From Azospirillaceae bacterium (GTDB lineage Bacteria > Pseudomonadota > Alphaproteobacteria > Azospirillales > Azospirillaceae): a stretch of 64,000 bases of DNA. The stretch is taken from assembly GCA_028283825.1 (NCBI GenBank), contig JAPWJW010000003.1, forward strand, positions 1,472,001 to 1,536,000, read 5' to 3'. A program made the translations under genes and the position numbers. The notes beneath the pieces are model-generated. The model did not search any database. It was not told where the DNA came from and saw nothing but the letters and a program-made list of their open reading frames with translations. How positions within the stretch are numbered: position 1 is the first letter of the stretch; each line of letters starts with the position of its first letter. Below are positions 8,140 through 18,473 of the stretch, piece after piece.

Positions 8140-10732
8140 TCAGGCGGCTCCCTCGGTAACGGCGGCCACCATGCCGGCGCGCGCCAGCAGGCTGCGCACG
8201 GCGGCGGCCGATTCTTGCGCCAACGCCTCGGTGGCCAGGGCCACGCAGGCGGCCTTGGTCAGGGGGCGCAGGGCCGCCTTGATGTCGGGAATGGTGGGCG
8301 GCGTCGCCGACAGCTCGGTGACGCCCAGGCCCACCAGCAGGGCCGCCGCCGCCGGGTCGGACGCCAGCGCGCCGCACACCCCCACCCAGCGCCCATGCTT
8401 GGCCGCCCCTTCCGCCGTCAGGCGGATCAGGCGCAGCACAGCGGGGTGCAGGGCGTCCAGCCGGGCGGCCAGGTCGGGGTTGCCCCGGTCCATGGCCAGC
8501 ACGTACTGTGTCAAATCGTTGGTGCCGATGGACAGGAAATCGGCCTCGGTCGCCAGCTGGTCGGCCGTCACCGCCGCCGCCGGGGTTTCCACCATGACAC
8601 CCAGCTGGTACCGGCGGGGCGTGGCCCAGGGCCTCACGCTCCTGGTCCAGCATGTCGCGCACGGCGCGCACCTCATCCAACGTCGCCACCATGGGCACCA
8701 TGATGCGGCACTGCCCAACGGGGCGGACGCGCAGGATGGCGCGCAACTGGGTGCGCAAAATCTCCGGCCAGCGCAGGCCGATGCGCACGCCGCGCAGGCC
8801 CAGGATGGGGTTCTCCTCACGCGGCAGCGGCAGGTAGGGCAAGGGCTTGTCGCCGCCCACATCCAGGGTGCGGACGATCAGCGGCCGGCCCTGAAGGGCG
8901 GTCGCCACCGCCTGGTACTGGGCGGCCTGTTCATCCTCGTCGGGGGCCGTCTGGCGGTCCAGGAACAGGAATTCGGTGCGCAGCAGGCCGCAGCCCTCCG
9001 CCCCCCAGGCGACACCCTTCACCGCGTCGGCCACCTTGCCGACATTGGTGTAGACCTCGATCCGGGTGCCGTCGGCCATGACGCACTCAGCCGCCGCCGC
9101 CGTCAGGTTGGCCGCCGCCCGGGCCCGGCGCTGGGCCGTTTCCCGTTCCAGCTTGGCCAAATCGTCGGCCGGCGGCTGCACGTGCAGCAGGCCCCGGTCG
9201 GCGTCCAGGATCAGCGGCGCATCATCCGGAATGCGCAAGATGGCGGAGCCGCCCGCCACCAGCGCCGGCACGCCCATGGAGGCCGCCAGGATGGCCACAT
9301 GGCTGGTGGGCCCGCCCCGCGCCGTGCAGAAGCCGGCCAGGCGGCCGGCATCCAGGTTGCTGAGTTGGCTGGGCATCAGTTCCTCCGCCACCAGGATGGC
9401 GCCCTGGGGCAGGACCACCGGCTGCGGCTCCCGCCCCGCCAGGGCCAGCATCACCTGGCGGCGCAGGTCGATCAGGTCGGCCGCGCGCTCCGCCATGCGG
9501 GCGTTGCCCAGGGCGCGCAGGGCCGCCACCGACCGGTCCGTGACGAGACGCCAGGCCTGGCCGGCGCCAGCACCGCCGGATATGGCGGCCTGGGCGTCCT
9601 CCAGCAGGTCGGGATCGTCCAGGATGGCCAGATGGGCCTGGAAGATGTCGCGGCGCTGGGTCTGGCGCGCCTCATCCGCGTGGGTGACGGCGGCCTGAAG
9701 ACGGGCGCGGACACGCGTGAGGGCGGCGGCCAGCGCCCTTTGCTCCGCCGCCACGCCCTGCCCGGTGGCCGGCACCTCCACCTCTTCCTCCTGCAGGCGG
9801 AAGGCGCGGCCCAGCGCCAGGCCCGGGGCGGCGGTGACGGCCCGGATGACGATGGATTCGTCCGAGGCGAAGGGGGGCTCAGGCTCCGCTGGCGCCGCCG
9901 GTTCGTCGGGCGGCGGGGCGGCAATGGTGGGCAGGGACGGCACGGGCAGAGTCACAGCCACCGGTACCGGCGTCTCACCCAGACCGGCGGCGATGGCGGC
10001 GGCGACGGCGGCGACGGCAGCGGCCGCGTCCGCGCCATCGGCCAGCACGGTCACGGCATCGCCATGACGCAGGCCCAGCGCCATGGCGGCCACGGCACTC
10101 TTGGCATTGGCGCGACGGCCCTGCGCCGCCAGGAAGACGGATGCCCCAAAGGGCTTGGCGGCGGCGGCCAGCATGGCCGACGGGCGCGCGTGCAGACCGT
10201 GCAGCAAGGGCACCACCACCGACTGTTCGGCCTGTTGCGCCGGTGCCGCATCGACGCCGGCATCCGCCCCACCCTCGACCACCAGGGTCAGGATGGGCTC
10301 GCCCGCGCGCACGGCCGTGCCGAACTTGAGTTCGGCCACGACGGCGGGCGGCCCGCCCGCCAGGATGATGGGGGTCAGCAGACTCTTGGCCTCACGGGCC
10401 AGCACATCCATGTCGAAATCCAGCAGGGCGTCGCCGGCGCGCACCCGGTCGCCTTCCGCCACATGGACAGTGAAGCCCCGGCCCCCCAGGGCCACGGTCT
10501 CCAGCCCGACGTGCATCAGGATTTCCACGCCGCAATCGGCGCGCAGGGTGACGGCATGCCGGGCGCGATGCACCGATATGATCTGGCCGTCACACGGCGC
10601 CTTCAGCGTGGAACCGGTGGGATCGATGGCCAGGCCCTCGCCCATCATGCGCTGGGCGAAGACGGGATCGGGCACCTCATCCAAGGGTGCCGCCCAACCG
10701 TCCACCGGCGCCAGCAAGGTCAGCCGCGTCAT
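8140..10732 (-). CDS. fused PTS IIA-HPr-EI phosphotransferase (frameshifted in this sequence)
   Basis: This multiphosphoryl-transfer protein moves phosphate from PEP to NagE. Order: IIA-Glc-like domain (about 1-150, with LMHVGLET around the active His), HPr domain (about 170-260, HGLHARPSAM), Ala/Pro linker, then enzyme I (about 290 onward) with the catalytic GGPTSHVAILA His. The reading frame is sound down to about 8625 and then changes. The C-terminal PEP-binding part (MVETPAAAV, FLSIGTNDLTQY) continues in another frame to the stop at 8140. One extra base, probably in the G4 run at 8616-8619, explains this and would give about 864 residues. I chose ATG 10732 because it starts at the IIA domain; 10756 is an alternative. 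A sequencing error or a real null mutation are both possible. Confidence 0.85.
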
Positions 10733-10832
10733 GTGAGCCCCAGAACCGCCTGCCATCGAACCACCCACGCCTTTTCCTCTTTTCCCGACGCCCGGCGGCG
10801 CCGTTCCATCCAACCGCAATTCCCGGAAAAGG

Positions 10833-10855
10833 GGCCCGGACAAGGTGTCCGGGCC
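10833..10855 (-). terminator. probable terminator of the TonB receptor gene
   Basis: A perfect 10-bp inverted repeat (GGCCCGGACA and its complement, 3-base loop) lies 145 bases past the receptor stop. On the minus strand it is followed by CCTTTT. It separates the receptor gene from the PTS genes. Confidence 0.5.
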
Positions 10856-10999
10856 GTCTTGAGTTCGGGGAGATTGAGGGCAAAAATCCAAAACGCCCTC
10901 ATGGGAAACCCGGTGCCCGCGTTGAGAAAGAACGCACCGGGGTACTGGTGGCGGCCGAACCAGCCGGCCGCCACACGCTCAGGAACAGGGAAACGCGAC

Positions 11000-13669
11000 T
11001 TAATACTTGAAGTGCGCACCGAAGTAATACTGACGGCCGTTGTCGTAGATGGCACGCGGCTGGTCTGTATTGTTGGCGTAGTACTTCATCAGCTCGTCGG
11101 TGATGTTCAACGCCGAGAAGGTCAGGCTGAGATAGTCGTTGACCGGCACGTTGATTGAGGCGTCCAGCGTTCCATAGTTGTCCTGGTTTTCCGCGGAGCT
11201 GCGGTCCAGGCCCACCAGGAAGTGCGCCCGGTAGGTGTAGGACAGGTGGGCGCTGATCCAGTCGTTCTCGTAATAGCCCGTCAGGTTGTAGGTGTGACGG
11301 GAGTTGCCGATCATCGGGCTGCCGTTTTCCTCGGTGCCATAGGCGTAGGTGTAGTTGGCCTGCACGCCGAAGCCGGCATAGATCGGCTGCTGGATGGCCA
11401 GTTCGAAGCCCCGGTTCTTGGCCGCGGTGTTCAGCGGCGTGGTGACCAGGTAGCTGTGGTTGGCCTTGTAGTAGTCGGAATAATAGGTCTGCGGCGCGAC
11501 GCCGTAGGTCACGTAGGAATTGTAATCCTCATAGAACACGGCGAACGACAGCAGGGCCTGGGGCCCGTAGTACCATTCGAGCGAGGCGTCGTAGTTGGTG
11601 GATTCGATGGGCTTCAGGTTGGGGTTTCCGCCCGAACCGGAAGAGGCCACGTCGTTCAGGCTGACGGAGCCGCCCAGCGCGCTGTAGTCCGGGCGCGCCA
11701 TGGTCTTGGCGACGGCCAGGTGGGCCACCAGATCGTCCTCGATCTCCAGCTTCAAATTGGCGCTGGGCAGGACGTTGACGTAGTCGTGGCTGATGCTGGT
11801 CGGCACGTACGGCCCGAACGCGGAGGTGGTGATGGCCCCCGGCGTGCTGGACGTGGCGCTGACGTAGACCAGGCTGTTCACGTTAGTATCGACGAAGCGG
11901 ACGCCGAAGTTGCCGGACCACCCCGCCCCACCGACATTGGCCATGACGTAGGCGGCGCTGTCCTGTTCCGTGACCTTGAACGAACCCGGCCAGTAGTAGC
12001 GCGACGAAGCGTCCTGTCCGGGAATGGGATCCGGGTTGTTGATGCCATAAGCGTTGTCGAAGGCGGCGATCTGCGCCTCGGACAGGGTCCAGATGTTGTT
12101 GAGGATGGGACCGCCCAGGTTGCTGGCGTAGCCGCTGGGGTAAGTGCCGCTCGCCGTGGGCGTGGCCACACCCCAGCCGCCGTTGGCGCAGCAGCCACCG
12201 TCCACCTTGAACTGGGTGTTGCGCTGGTGGCTGGCGAAACGGACACCGGCCTTGACCGAGTCGAAGATGCTGGACTTGATGGAATACAGGGCGTCCAGCT
12301 GCCCGTAATATTCCTGATCGACGGAGGTCAGCACGTCGTTCCAGGCCCAGCCGGTGGCGTAGTTGCCGTTCTGGGTGCCGGTCGGAATGCCGAAGTTGAC
12401 GGTGGCCGGCGACGACAGACCGTTCAGGGCGTAGCTGGCGGAAGAGGACGCCACCGCCTCGTACGCCGGCTCGCTGGGGGTGTCGCCCAGGCCGTAGGTG
12501 TAGCCGAACTTGCCGGTCAGGGTCAGGCGGTCGGTCGCCTGGTACTTCAGGTCCGTGTCGATGTAGGAGGTTTCGGACGCCGCCCCCGGACGGGAGATCT
12601 GGTCGTACACGATGGCGTTGGCGACCGACGGGGTGGTGGCCGAGACCAGCGTGTTGTTCTTCACGGTGTAGGCGGTGGGCACGGCCTGCTGCGTGGAGAA
12701 GATGCTGGAACCCCAGTACATGAAGTTGCGGTTCACGTTGTCGGCGTCCATGTGGGAATAGAAACCGTTGACGTCCACCGTCAGCTTGTCGGTGGGCTGG
12801 AACTCCACATCGAAGTCACCGCCCATGCGCTTGCGCTTCTGCTCGAAGATGGCGGAGCCGATCAGCGTGGGATAGTAAACGCCATTCAGTTCGGGATGCG
12901 CCGCCACGGCGGCGTCGGTGGGCGCGAACTGCGAATACCCTAAGATTTCCTGGCCGTCGCGGCGGACGTTGCGTTCCTCATAAAAGGCCTGCGCCATCAC
13001 GCCGAAGGTGTTGGACTTGTTCTTCCAGGCGAGCATGCCGTTGAACTGGGGCGAGGCCTTGTCGGCCATGTCGCTGTACACGCCCTCGATATCGGCGGCC
13101 GCGGTGAAGTCCTGCTTAAAGTCCAGCGGCTTGCGGGTGATGATGTCGACGGAGCCGGCGACGCCGCCCTCCACCAGGTCGGCTTGCTGCGTCTTGTACA
13201 CCAGGGCCTTGTCGACGATTTCCGACGGCAGCAGCGAATAGCTGACCGACCGGCCGACGGTGGAATACTGGTCCAGCAGGAACCAGTCGCCGGTGGCCAC
13301 ACCATGGCCGTTGATGGTGGTGTTGGTCAGTGAGGGGCTGGAGCCGCGGATGCTGACGCGGTCGGCCTCATCGAAGCCGCCCTCGCCCGAGGCGGCGGAC
13401 TGGATCATCACGCCGGGCAGGCGTTGCAGGGCGTCGGCCACGTTCTTGTCCGGCAGCTTGCCGATGTCCTCCGCGCTGACCACATCGACCACGGCGGTCT
13501 GGTCGCGCTTCACATCGATGCTGTCCTGGATCGACTTGCGAAAACCGGTGACGACGATTTCATCAAGGCCGTCCGCCGCCGGCGCGTCGGCCGCATAGGC
13601 GGTGGCCGATACGGCCAGCATCGCCATGACGCTGGCGGAGCCGCGCAGCATCTTTCTCCCAATAACCAT
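11000..13669 (-). CDS. TonB-dependent outer-membrane receptor, probably for chitooligosaccharides
   Basis: An 889-residue TonB-dependent receptor. The signal peptide ends around AYAADAP. A TonB-box-like segment DEIVVTGFRKS is followed by the plug domain (ADALQRLPGVMI, VSIRGSSPSLT, GVAGSVDIITRKPL). The rest is a beta-barrel of alternating strands, closing with the aromatic C-terminus YYFGAHFKY. The plug sequence is of the type seen in carbohydrate receptors of alpha- and gammaproteobacteria. I chose ATG 13669 because AGGAGG lies 7 bases before it; the longer frame to 13777 has no such site. The location between GlcNAc PTS genes and a chitooligosaccharide-binding protein suggests chitin oligomers or muropeptides as substrate (inference). 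Confidence 0.88.
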   Translation of the reverse strand: MVIGRKMLRGSASVMAMLAVSATAYAADAPAADGLDEIVVTGFRKSIQDSIDVKRDQTAVVDVVSAEDIGKLPDKNVADALQRLPGVMIQSAASGEGGFDEADRVSIRGSSPSLTNTTINGHGVATGDWFLLDQYSTVGRSVSYSLLPSEIVDKALVYKTQQADLVEGGVAGSVDIITRKPLDFKQDFTAAADIEGVYSDMADKASPQFNGMLAWKNKSNTFGVMAQAFYEERNVRRDGQEILGYSQFAPTDAAVAAHPELNGVYYPTLIGSAIFEQKRKRMGGDFDVEFQPTDKLTVDVNGFYSHMDADNVNRNFMYWGSSIFSTQQAVPTAYTVKNNTLVSATTPSVANAIVYDQISRPGAASETSYIDTDLKYQATDRLTLTGKFGYTYGLGDTPSEPAYEAVASSSASYALNGLSSPATVNFGIPTGTQNGNYATGWAWNDVLTSVDQEYYGQLDALYSIKSSIFDSVKAGVRFASHQRNTQFKVDGGCCANGGWGVATPTASGTYPSGYASNLGGPILNNIWTLSEAQIAAFDNAYGINNPDPIPGQDASSRYYWPGSFKVTEQDSAAYVMANVGGAGWSGNFGVRFVDTNVNSLVYVSATSSTPGAITTSAFGPYVPTSISHDYVNVLPSANLKLEIEDDLVAHLAVAKTMARPDYSALGGSVSLNDVASSGSGGNPNLKPIESTNYDASLEWYYGPQALLSFAVFYEDYNSYVTYGVAPQTYYSDYYKANHSYLVTTPLNTAAKNRGFELAIQQPIYAGFGVQANYTYAYGTEENGSPMIGNSRHTYNLTGYYENDWISAHLSYTYRAHFLVGLDRSSAENQDNYGTLDASINVPVNDYLSLTFSALNITDELMKYYANNTDQPRAIYDNGRQYYFGAHFKY

Positions 13670-13976
13670 CAAACCCTCCTGTGCCCATCTTTTGTGTTTA
13701 TCGGCGCCGCCCCTTGGCCGCCGGATCCCTACCCGAAGATCCGGCGCTGGCGGGCCTGTGCCCTTTGAAGCGGACATTGCCGCCCTGGGTTGCGGCCCGT
13801 CATGCGGGCTTCCAGGTTGGCCGTGCGTTCCGGCATATCAGGCATGAGAGGGGGGCGGGGGCGAAAGGCTGGTTCCGGCAGAATGTCGAAAATGACGGCA
13901 AAACCGGGGATTTTGACTGCAACAATCCCTGAAAACCGTAACATTACAGGACATTACTAAAGAACCGGCGCTGGGA
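13670..13976. other. intergenic region with the TonB receptor promoter
   Basis: About 300 bases without a convincing gene. The 13900-13965 part is AT-richer and probably holds the receptor promoter. CAAAA and TTTTG arms around 13900-13920 form a weak inverted repeat. I see no clear operator here that matches other promoters of the regulon. Confidence 0.4.
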
Positions 13977-15644
13977 TCAGATGCGCTCGGCATGGCGCAG
14001 GTGCTGTTTCAGCCGGCCCAGGGACTCCCGCACGCCATCCCGTTCCGCGCCGGGGTCGGGGCAGTGGCGCAGCACGAACTCCGCCGTGCGCACCACGTCG
14101 CGCCAGCGGGGGTTGCGGGGCAAGGTTTCCACCAGCAGGTATTTGTCCAGCGTGCGGGTCTGCAGGGAACTGCGGTCCATATAGACGCGCCACAGCCCGC
14201 TTTCCTCCGCCAGCTCGATCTTGCCCTTGCGTTTGGCGTGGTGCCAGAAGTCCAACGTCAGGGTCATGACATCGACGATGCAGCGGCGGAATTCCTCGTT
14301 CGCGTCCAGGTCGTTGGCCGGCTGGGGCGCCACGTCGGGCGCCGGCTCCGGCGGGGCCGGCAAGGCTGGCGGCACAGGCGCCGCGCTGGCCGGCGGCGGC
14401 GCGACGGGGAACGGGGACGCCACGGTGGCGGTCATGGGAATCGGTGCCGGTTCGGCCGCCAGGCGGGCGATCTTGGGCGCCACCCGCACCGGCCCGCGGG
14501 CCTGGCGCCAGGTCCAGCCGCCGGCGCCCAGGCTGACCAGGGCCAGCCCCCAGGTCCACCAGCCCAGCCAGCCCGACAGGGCCATGCCGCTGGCGTCCAC
14601 CTGGAATTGCCAGGGCGATCCCGGCACGGAATAGGTGCCCTGGGGCGACAGGCCGCGCGCGGCGGCGGGCTGGTCGGCCGGCTGGCCGGTGGCATCCGTC
14701 AGGATGAAACCGATGCCGGGCCGGGCCAAGGCCGCCAGGCGCCGGTCCACCGTGGCCAGCGGCAGGCGGAAGGCCACCACGCCCTCGACGGCGCCGTGGC
14801 GCACCACCGGCCGGGCCACCAGCATGCCGATGCCGGCGGCCTCGCCATTGCCGCCGGGTGTGCCGTCCAGCGCCTCGGGGTGCGTCACCACCAGCACCTG
14901 GGCGGGATCGTCCACCTTCTGCAGCCGGGCCATGATCTCGCGGAACACCTCGCCCAGCGGCGTGTCGCGGGCGCGGGCGTCGTTCAGATCCTGGCCGAAG
15001 GCGCCGTCCTTGCGCAGGCTATAGACCACGCGGCCCAAGCGGTCGATGAGGTAGAGGTCGTCGAACACAGACGACCCGATCATGTCCACGAAGCTGGCAT
15101 GGAAGCGGTCGTGCACCGCCATGTAGGGGGCCAGCGCCGACGTGGCGCCCTGCTGCTGCGCGTCGCCCTGGGCGAACGCCGTGCGCAGCATGGTGGCCGC
15201 CCGTTCCGGATTGGGGGAGATTTGCGCGAAGGCGGAGGCGAAGCCGTAATACCGCCCGACGCTGTAGCCGATGAAGCTGGTGCTGGAGAAGGCGGCACTC
15301 TGGTCGCGCGCCGATTCATAAAGGACGCTCAGGTCATGGGCGGCCATGTCGCGCGCGGTGGCCACGGCCGTGTCGGCCCGGTCCGTCACGGCGTACAGCG
15401 CCGTCAGCAGCGACAGCCCCAGCAACACCGCAAGCGTGACGAGGCCGGCCGGCGCCCTGATAGCCCACCTGTCAAACCCGACCACCCCAGCCACCCCCTG
15501 TTTCTTTGATGGGGACAGGATTACATCCAAATCCCCAAACTTTACTGTTTTTAAATCGGCTTTACCGGCGCACGACCGCGAGCATACCGTCAAAATCGTC
15601 AATCCGCAAAGCGGGCCTTGATCGCCGGGGAGCTTGACCGACAA
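13977..15644 (-). CDS. two-TM periplasmic-sensor-like membrane protein with unassigned cytoplasmic domain
   Basis: A 555-residue protein. A first membrane segment (LVTLAVLLGLSLLTALYAV, about 69-87) and a second (about 345-365) flank a periplasmic region of roughly 260 residues. This has the layout of a Cache/double-Cache sensor. A 70-residue Pro/Ala linker leads to a C-terminal domain (about 435-555) that starts NEEFRRCIVDVMTLTLDFWHH and is not a histidine kinase, GGDEF, EAL or methyl-accepting domain that I recognise. The gene is divergent from the chitooligosaccharide-binding protein gene, with about 130 bases between them. The first 65 residues are unusual and the true start may be internal (for example TTG in LDVILSP). 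Confidence 0.6.
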   Translation of the reverse strand: MSVKLPGDQGPLCGLTILTVCSRSCAGKADLKTVKFGDLDVILSPSKKQGVAGVVGFDRWAIRAPAGLVTLAVLLGLSLLTALYAVTDRADTAVATARDMAAHDLSVLYESARDQSAAFSSTSFIGYSVGRYYGFASAFAQISPNPERAATMLRTAFAQGDAQQQGATSALAPYMAVHDRFHASFVDMIGSSVFDDLYLIDRLGRVVYSLRKDGAFGQDLNDARARDTPLGEVFREIMARLQKVDDPAQVLVVTHPEALDGTPGGNGEAAGIGMLVARPVVRHGAVEGVVAFRLPLATVDRRLAALARPGIGFILTDATGQPADQPAAARGLSPQGTYSVPGSPWQFQVDASGMALSGWLGWWTWGLALVSLGAGGWTWRQARGPVRVAPKIARLAAEPAPIPMTATVASPFPVAPPPASAAPVPPALPAPPEPAPDVAPQPANDLDANEEFRRCIVDVMTLTLDFWHHAKRKGKIELAEESGLWRVYMDRSSLQTRTLDKYLLVETLPRNPRWRDVVRTAEFVLRHCPDPGAERDGVRESLGRLKQHLRHAERI

Positions 15645-15776
15645 TCAGAAGCCCCTGAAATTCCCCGTGGAATCGTCCTGGCGATCCCACAGATCCATCA
15701 CCGCCCCACCCGTTGGCGGTTGGGCAAGGGCGGGACGGCGCGCGCCGGACCCATTAGAATCCGGCGGCGCATCGTC

Positions 15777-17495
15777 ATGAGTTTCCAGTTCCGGGGACGG
15801 CCTTTGATCAGACGTTTCGTTACCAGCATCGCGACCGCGTTTGTAGCCCTGGGCCTGGCGGGAACGGCCATCGGCGCCGACGCCCCACCCACCACCCTGA
15901 CGGTGCTGGCCGCCATGTCCAGCGGCTGGGTGCGCAACTTCAACCCCTTCAGCGAGACCGGCCGCCTGCCCAGCGTGCGGGAGTTCATCTATGAGCCGCT
16001 GGTGGTGTTCAATTCCATGTATGGCGGCCGGCCGGAATGGCGCCTGGCCACCGACTACGCCTTTTCCCCCGACCTGCTGAAGCTGACCTTCAAGCTGCGC
16101 GACGGCGTGCTGTGGTCGGACGGCCAGCCCTTCACCGCCGCCGACGTCGCCTACACCTTCGACCTGCTGCGCCGCCACAAGGCGCTGGACACGCTGGACA
16201 TGGACAACCGCGTGGTGGGGGTGGAGGCGCCCGACGCCCACACCGTGGTGTTCACCCTGAAGAAGGTGAACACCAGCATCGTGTTCGAGATCGTGCGCGT
16301 GCCCATCGTGCCGCGCCACGTCTGGTCCAAGGTGGCGGACCCGGTGGCCTTCACCAACGACAATCCCGTGGGCACCGGCCCGATGACGGAGGTGCGGCGC
16401 TTCACCCCCCAAATCTACGTCCAGTGCCGCAACCCGGACTATTGGGACGCCACCGACCTGAAGGTCGATTGTTTGAGCTTCCCCCAGGTGCGCAACAACG
16501 AACAACTGTTGACCGCCGCTGCCGAGGGGAAGCTGGACTGGTTCGGCGCCTTCCTGCCGGATATCGAACGCACCTACGTCGCGGCCGATCCCAGGCATCA
16601 CCGCTATTGGTTCCCGCCCGGCGGCACCGTCGCCATCGACATCAATCTGGACAGTCCCTCGCGCGGCAACCGTACCGCCTTCCGCAACGTCAATTTCCGC
16701 CGCGCCGTCAGCATGGCCGTGGATCGGCGCGCCATCGTCGACATCGCCGGCTACGGCTATCCCGAGGTCAACGAGTACGCCAGCGGCATCGGCCGCGCCT
16801 ACCAGGACTGGGTGAACCCGGAGGCTGAGCGCCAGTACGGCCGCTACGCCCATTTCGACAAGAACGGCGCCCAGGCCCTGCTGGCCGAAAGCGGCTTCCG
16901 CGACGTCAACGGCGACGGCTATGTCGACAACGCCGACGGCAGCCTCATCGCCTTCGACATCCTGGTACCGGCCGGCTGGACCGACTGGGTCAACGCCACC
17001 CAGTTGGTGGCGGAAAGCCTGAACGCCCTGGGCCTGAACGTGCGCGTGTCCACGGTGGAGCCGGCGTCCTGGGCACAGAGGCTGATCAGCGGCGACTACG
17101 ACATGGCCATCAACGGCCTGTTCCCGGGGGAGACGCCGTATCGCAGCTTCGATACGGGTTTCCATTCCCGCTATAGCGGCAAGACGCGCTTCGCCCCCAC
17201 CCGCTTCACCGACCCCGACCTGGACAGCGCGCTGGACGCGTTTGTGGCCACCATCGACCCCAGCGAACAGCGCCGCGCCATGGACAGGGTGCAGATGATC
17301 ATCGCGGCCAACACGCCCTATGTGCCGCTGTTCAGCAACCCGACCTGGTACGAATACAACACCACCCGCTTCAAGGGCTGGTTCAACGCCGACAACCCCG
17401 TGGCCCGGCCCGACGTCTTCGACGGCACGCCTGAGCGCCTGCTGCACCTGCTGGCGCTGGAACCGGTGCGGGGGCAGGCGGCGACCGGCGGCTGA
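15777..17495 (+). CDS. CBP-like chitooligosaccharide-binding ABC substrate-binding protein
   Basis: A 572-residue periplasmic binding protein of SBP_bac_5 (peptide/oligosaccharide cluster C). The signal peptide ends near GTAIGADA. The sequence closely follows the Vibrio chitin-oligosaccharide-binding protein CBP as I know it: VRNFNPF, FIYEPLVVFN, VPRHVWSKV, FTPQIYVQC, NPDYWDA, FLPDIERTYVAADPRHH, YNTTRFKGW and ERLLHLL all have counterparts. In Vibrio, CBP both feeds an ABC importer and regulates the sensor kinase ChiS. Here no permease or ATPase gene is nearby, while a two-TM sensor-like protein is divergent. ATG 15777 starts directly at the signal peptide; the frame upstream to 15618 is not needed. 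Confidence 0.88.
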   Translation: MSFQFRGRPLIRRFVTSIATAFVALGLAGTAIGADAPPTTLTVLAAMSSGWVRNFNPFSETGRLPSVREFIYEPLVVFNSMYGGRPEWRLATDYAFSPDLLKLTFKLRDGVLWSDGQPFTAADVAYTFDLLRRHKALDTLDMDNRVVGVEAPDAHTVVFTLKKVNTSIVFEIVRVPIVPRHVWSKVADPVAFTNDNPVGTGPMTEVRRFTPQIYVQCRNPDYWDATDLKVDCLSFPQVRNNEQLLTAAAEGKLDWFGAFLPDIERTYVAADPRHHRYWFPPGGTVAIDINLDSPSRGNRTAFRNVNFRRAVSMAVDRRAIVDIAGYGYPEVNEYASGIGRAYQDWVNPEAERQYGRYAHFDKNGAQALLAESGFRDVNGDGYVDNADGSLIAFDILVPAGWTDWVNATQLVAESLNALGLNVRVSTVEPASWAQRLISGDYDMAINGLFPGETPYRSFDTGFHSRYSGKTRFAPTRFTDPDLDSALDAFVATIDPSEQRRAMDRVQMIIAANTPYVPLFSNPTWYEYNTTRFKGWFNADNPVARPDVFDGTPERLLHLLALEPVRGQAATGG

Positions 17496-17577
17496 GCGGC
17501 CTTGTCGCGGAAGGGGCCTCCCGTGTTATTCCAGGGCCCTATCGTGGAGTCGGGACGGCGGAAGAACGGGAAGCGGC

Positions 17578-18468
17578 ATGAGTGTTACGACCGAAAGCGT
17601 GGGGCAACGGTTCAAGGGGCTGGACACCTGGTCCACCGCCGACGTGCTGGAGGCCCTGTGGGCGGGGCAGGACCGGGCGGTGGCCGCCTGCCTGGCCGTG
17701 CTGCCCACCCTGGGGGCGGCGGTGGACGAGGCCATGGCGCGGCTGGAGCAAGGCGGCCGGCTGATTTATGTGGGTGCGGGCACCTCCGCCGTGCTGGCGG
17801 CGCTGGACGGGCTGGAACTGGGGCCCACCTTCGGCTGGCCACGCGAGCGGCTGAGCCTGATCCTGGCCGGCATCTCAGATCTGGCCACCGGGTTCGACGG
17901 GTCGGTGGAAGATGACGGGGATGAAGGCGCGCGGCGGGTGGCCGCCACCGGCTGTGGCCCCCTGGACGTGGTGGTCGCCATTTCCGCCGGCGGGCGCAGC
18001 GCCTTCACCATCGAGGCCCTGGCCGAGGGCGGGCGGCGCGGGGCGCTGACCATCGCCGTGGCCTGCACGCCCACGGCCCCGCTGTTCGCAGCGGCGGCGC
18101 ACCGCATCGCCGTGCTGACGGGGGATGAGGTGGTGGCAGGATCCACCCGCCTGGGCGCCGGCACGGCACAGAAGGCCGTGCTGAACCTATTCAGCACCAC
18201 GCTGATGGTCCGCATGGGTGCGACCTACGACAACCTGATGGTCAACGTCCGCATCGACAATGTGAAGCTGCGCCAGCGCGCCGCCGACATGCTGGTGCGC
18301 ATCACCGGGTCCAGTGAGGCCGACGCCCTGGCGGCATTGGACCAGGCGGGCGGCGGGGTCAAGACAGCGGCCCTGCTGCTGGCCGGCCACACGGCGGAGG
18401 GCGCCGCCCAGGCGCTGGAGACCACCGGCGGACGGCTGCGCGCCGCCCTGGCCTTGCCGCCCGCCTGA
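17578..18468 (+). CDS. murQ: N-acetylmuramic acid 6-phosphate etherase
   Basis: A 296-residue SIS-domain lyase that cleaves the lactyl ether of MurNAc-6-P, giving GlcNAc-6-P and D-lactate, which links cell-wall recycling to NagA. Motifs: VGAGTSAVLAALDGLELGPTFG (the family has GAGTSGRL...E..PTFG, and the catalytic Glu position is kept) and ISAGGRSAF. The usual SGR is SAV here, which is a departure from the family. The C-terminal helical part (ADALAALDQAGGGVKTA) is typical. ATG 17578 follows GGGAAGC. It lies 80 bases after the CBP-like gene and is probably cotranscribed with it. Confidence 0.92.
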   Translation: MSVTTESVGQRFKGLDTWSTADVLEALWAGQDRAVAACLAVLPTLGAAVDEAMARLEQGGRLIYVGAGTSAVLAALDGLELGPTFGWPRERLSLILAGISDLATGFDGSVEDDGDEGARRVAATGCGPLDVVVAISAGGRSAFTIEALAEGGRRGALTIAVACTPTAPLFAAAAHRIAVLTGDEVVAGSTRLGAGTAQKAVLNLFSTTLMVRMGATYDNLMVNVRIDNVKLRQRAADMLVRITGSSEADALAALDQAGGGVKTAALLLAGHTAEGAAQALETTGGRLRAALALPPA

Positions 18469-18473
18469 AGCGG

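Noticed and set aside
8171-11158. 995-codon plus-strand open frame opposite the EI-HPr-IIA gene
   Set aside because: Arg/His/Gly-rich shadow without motifs; the minus strand carries all PTS active-site motifs.
15645-17447. 600-codon open frame antisense to the CBP-like gene
   Set aside because: A shadow of GC-rich codon use; composition (Val/Gly/His-rich, no domain) is typical of antisense frames, while the plus strand has a clear family match.
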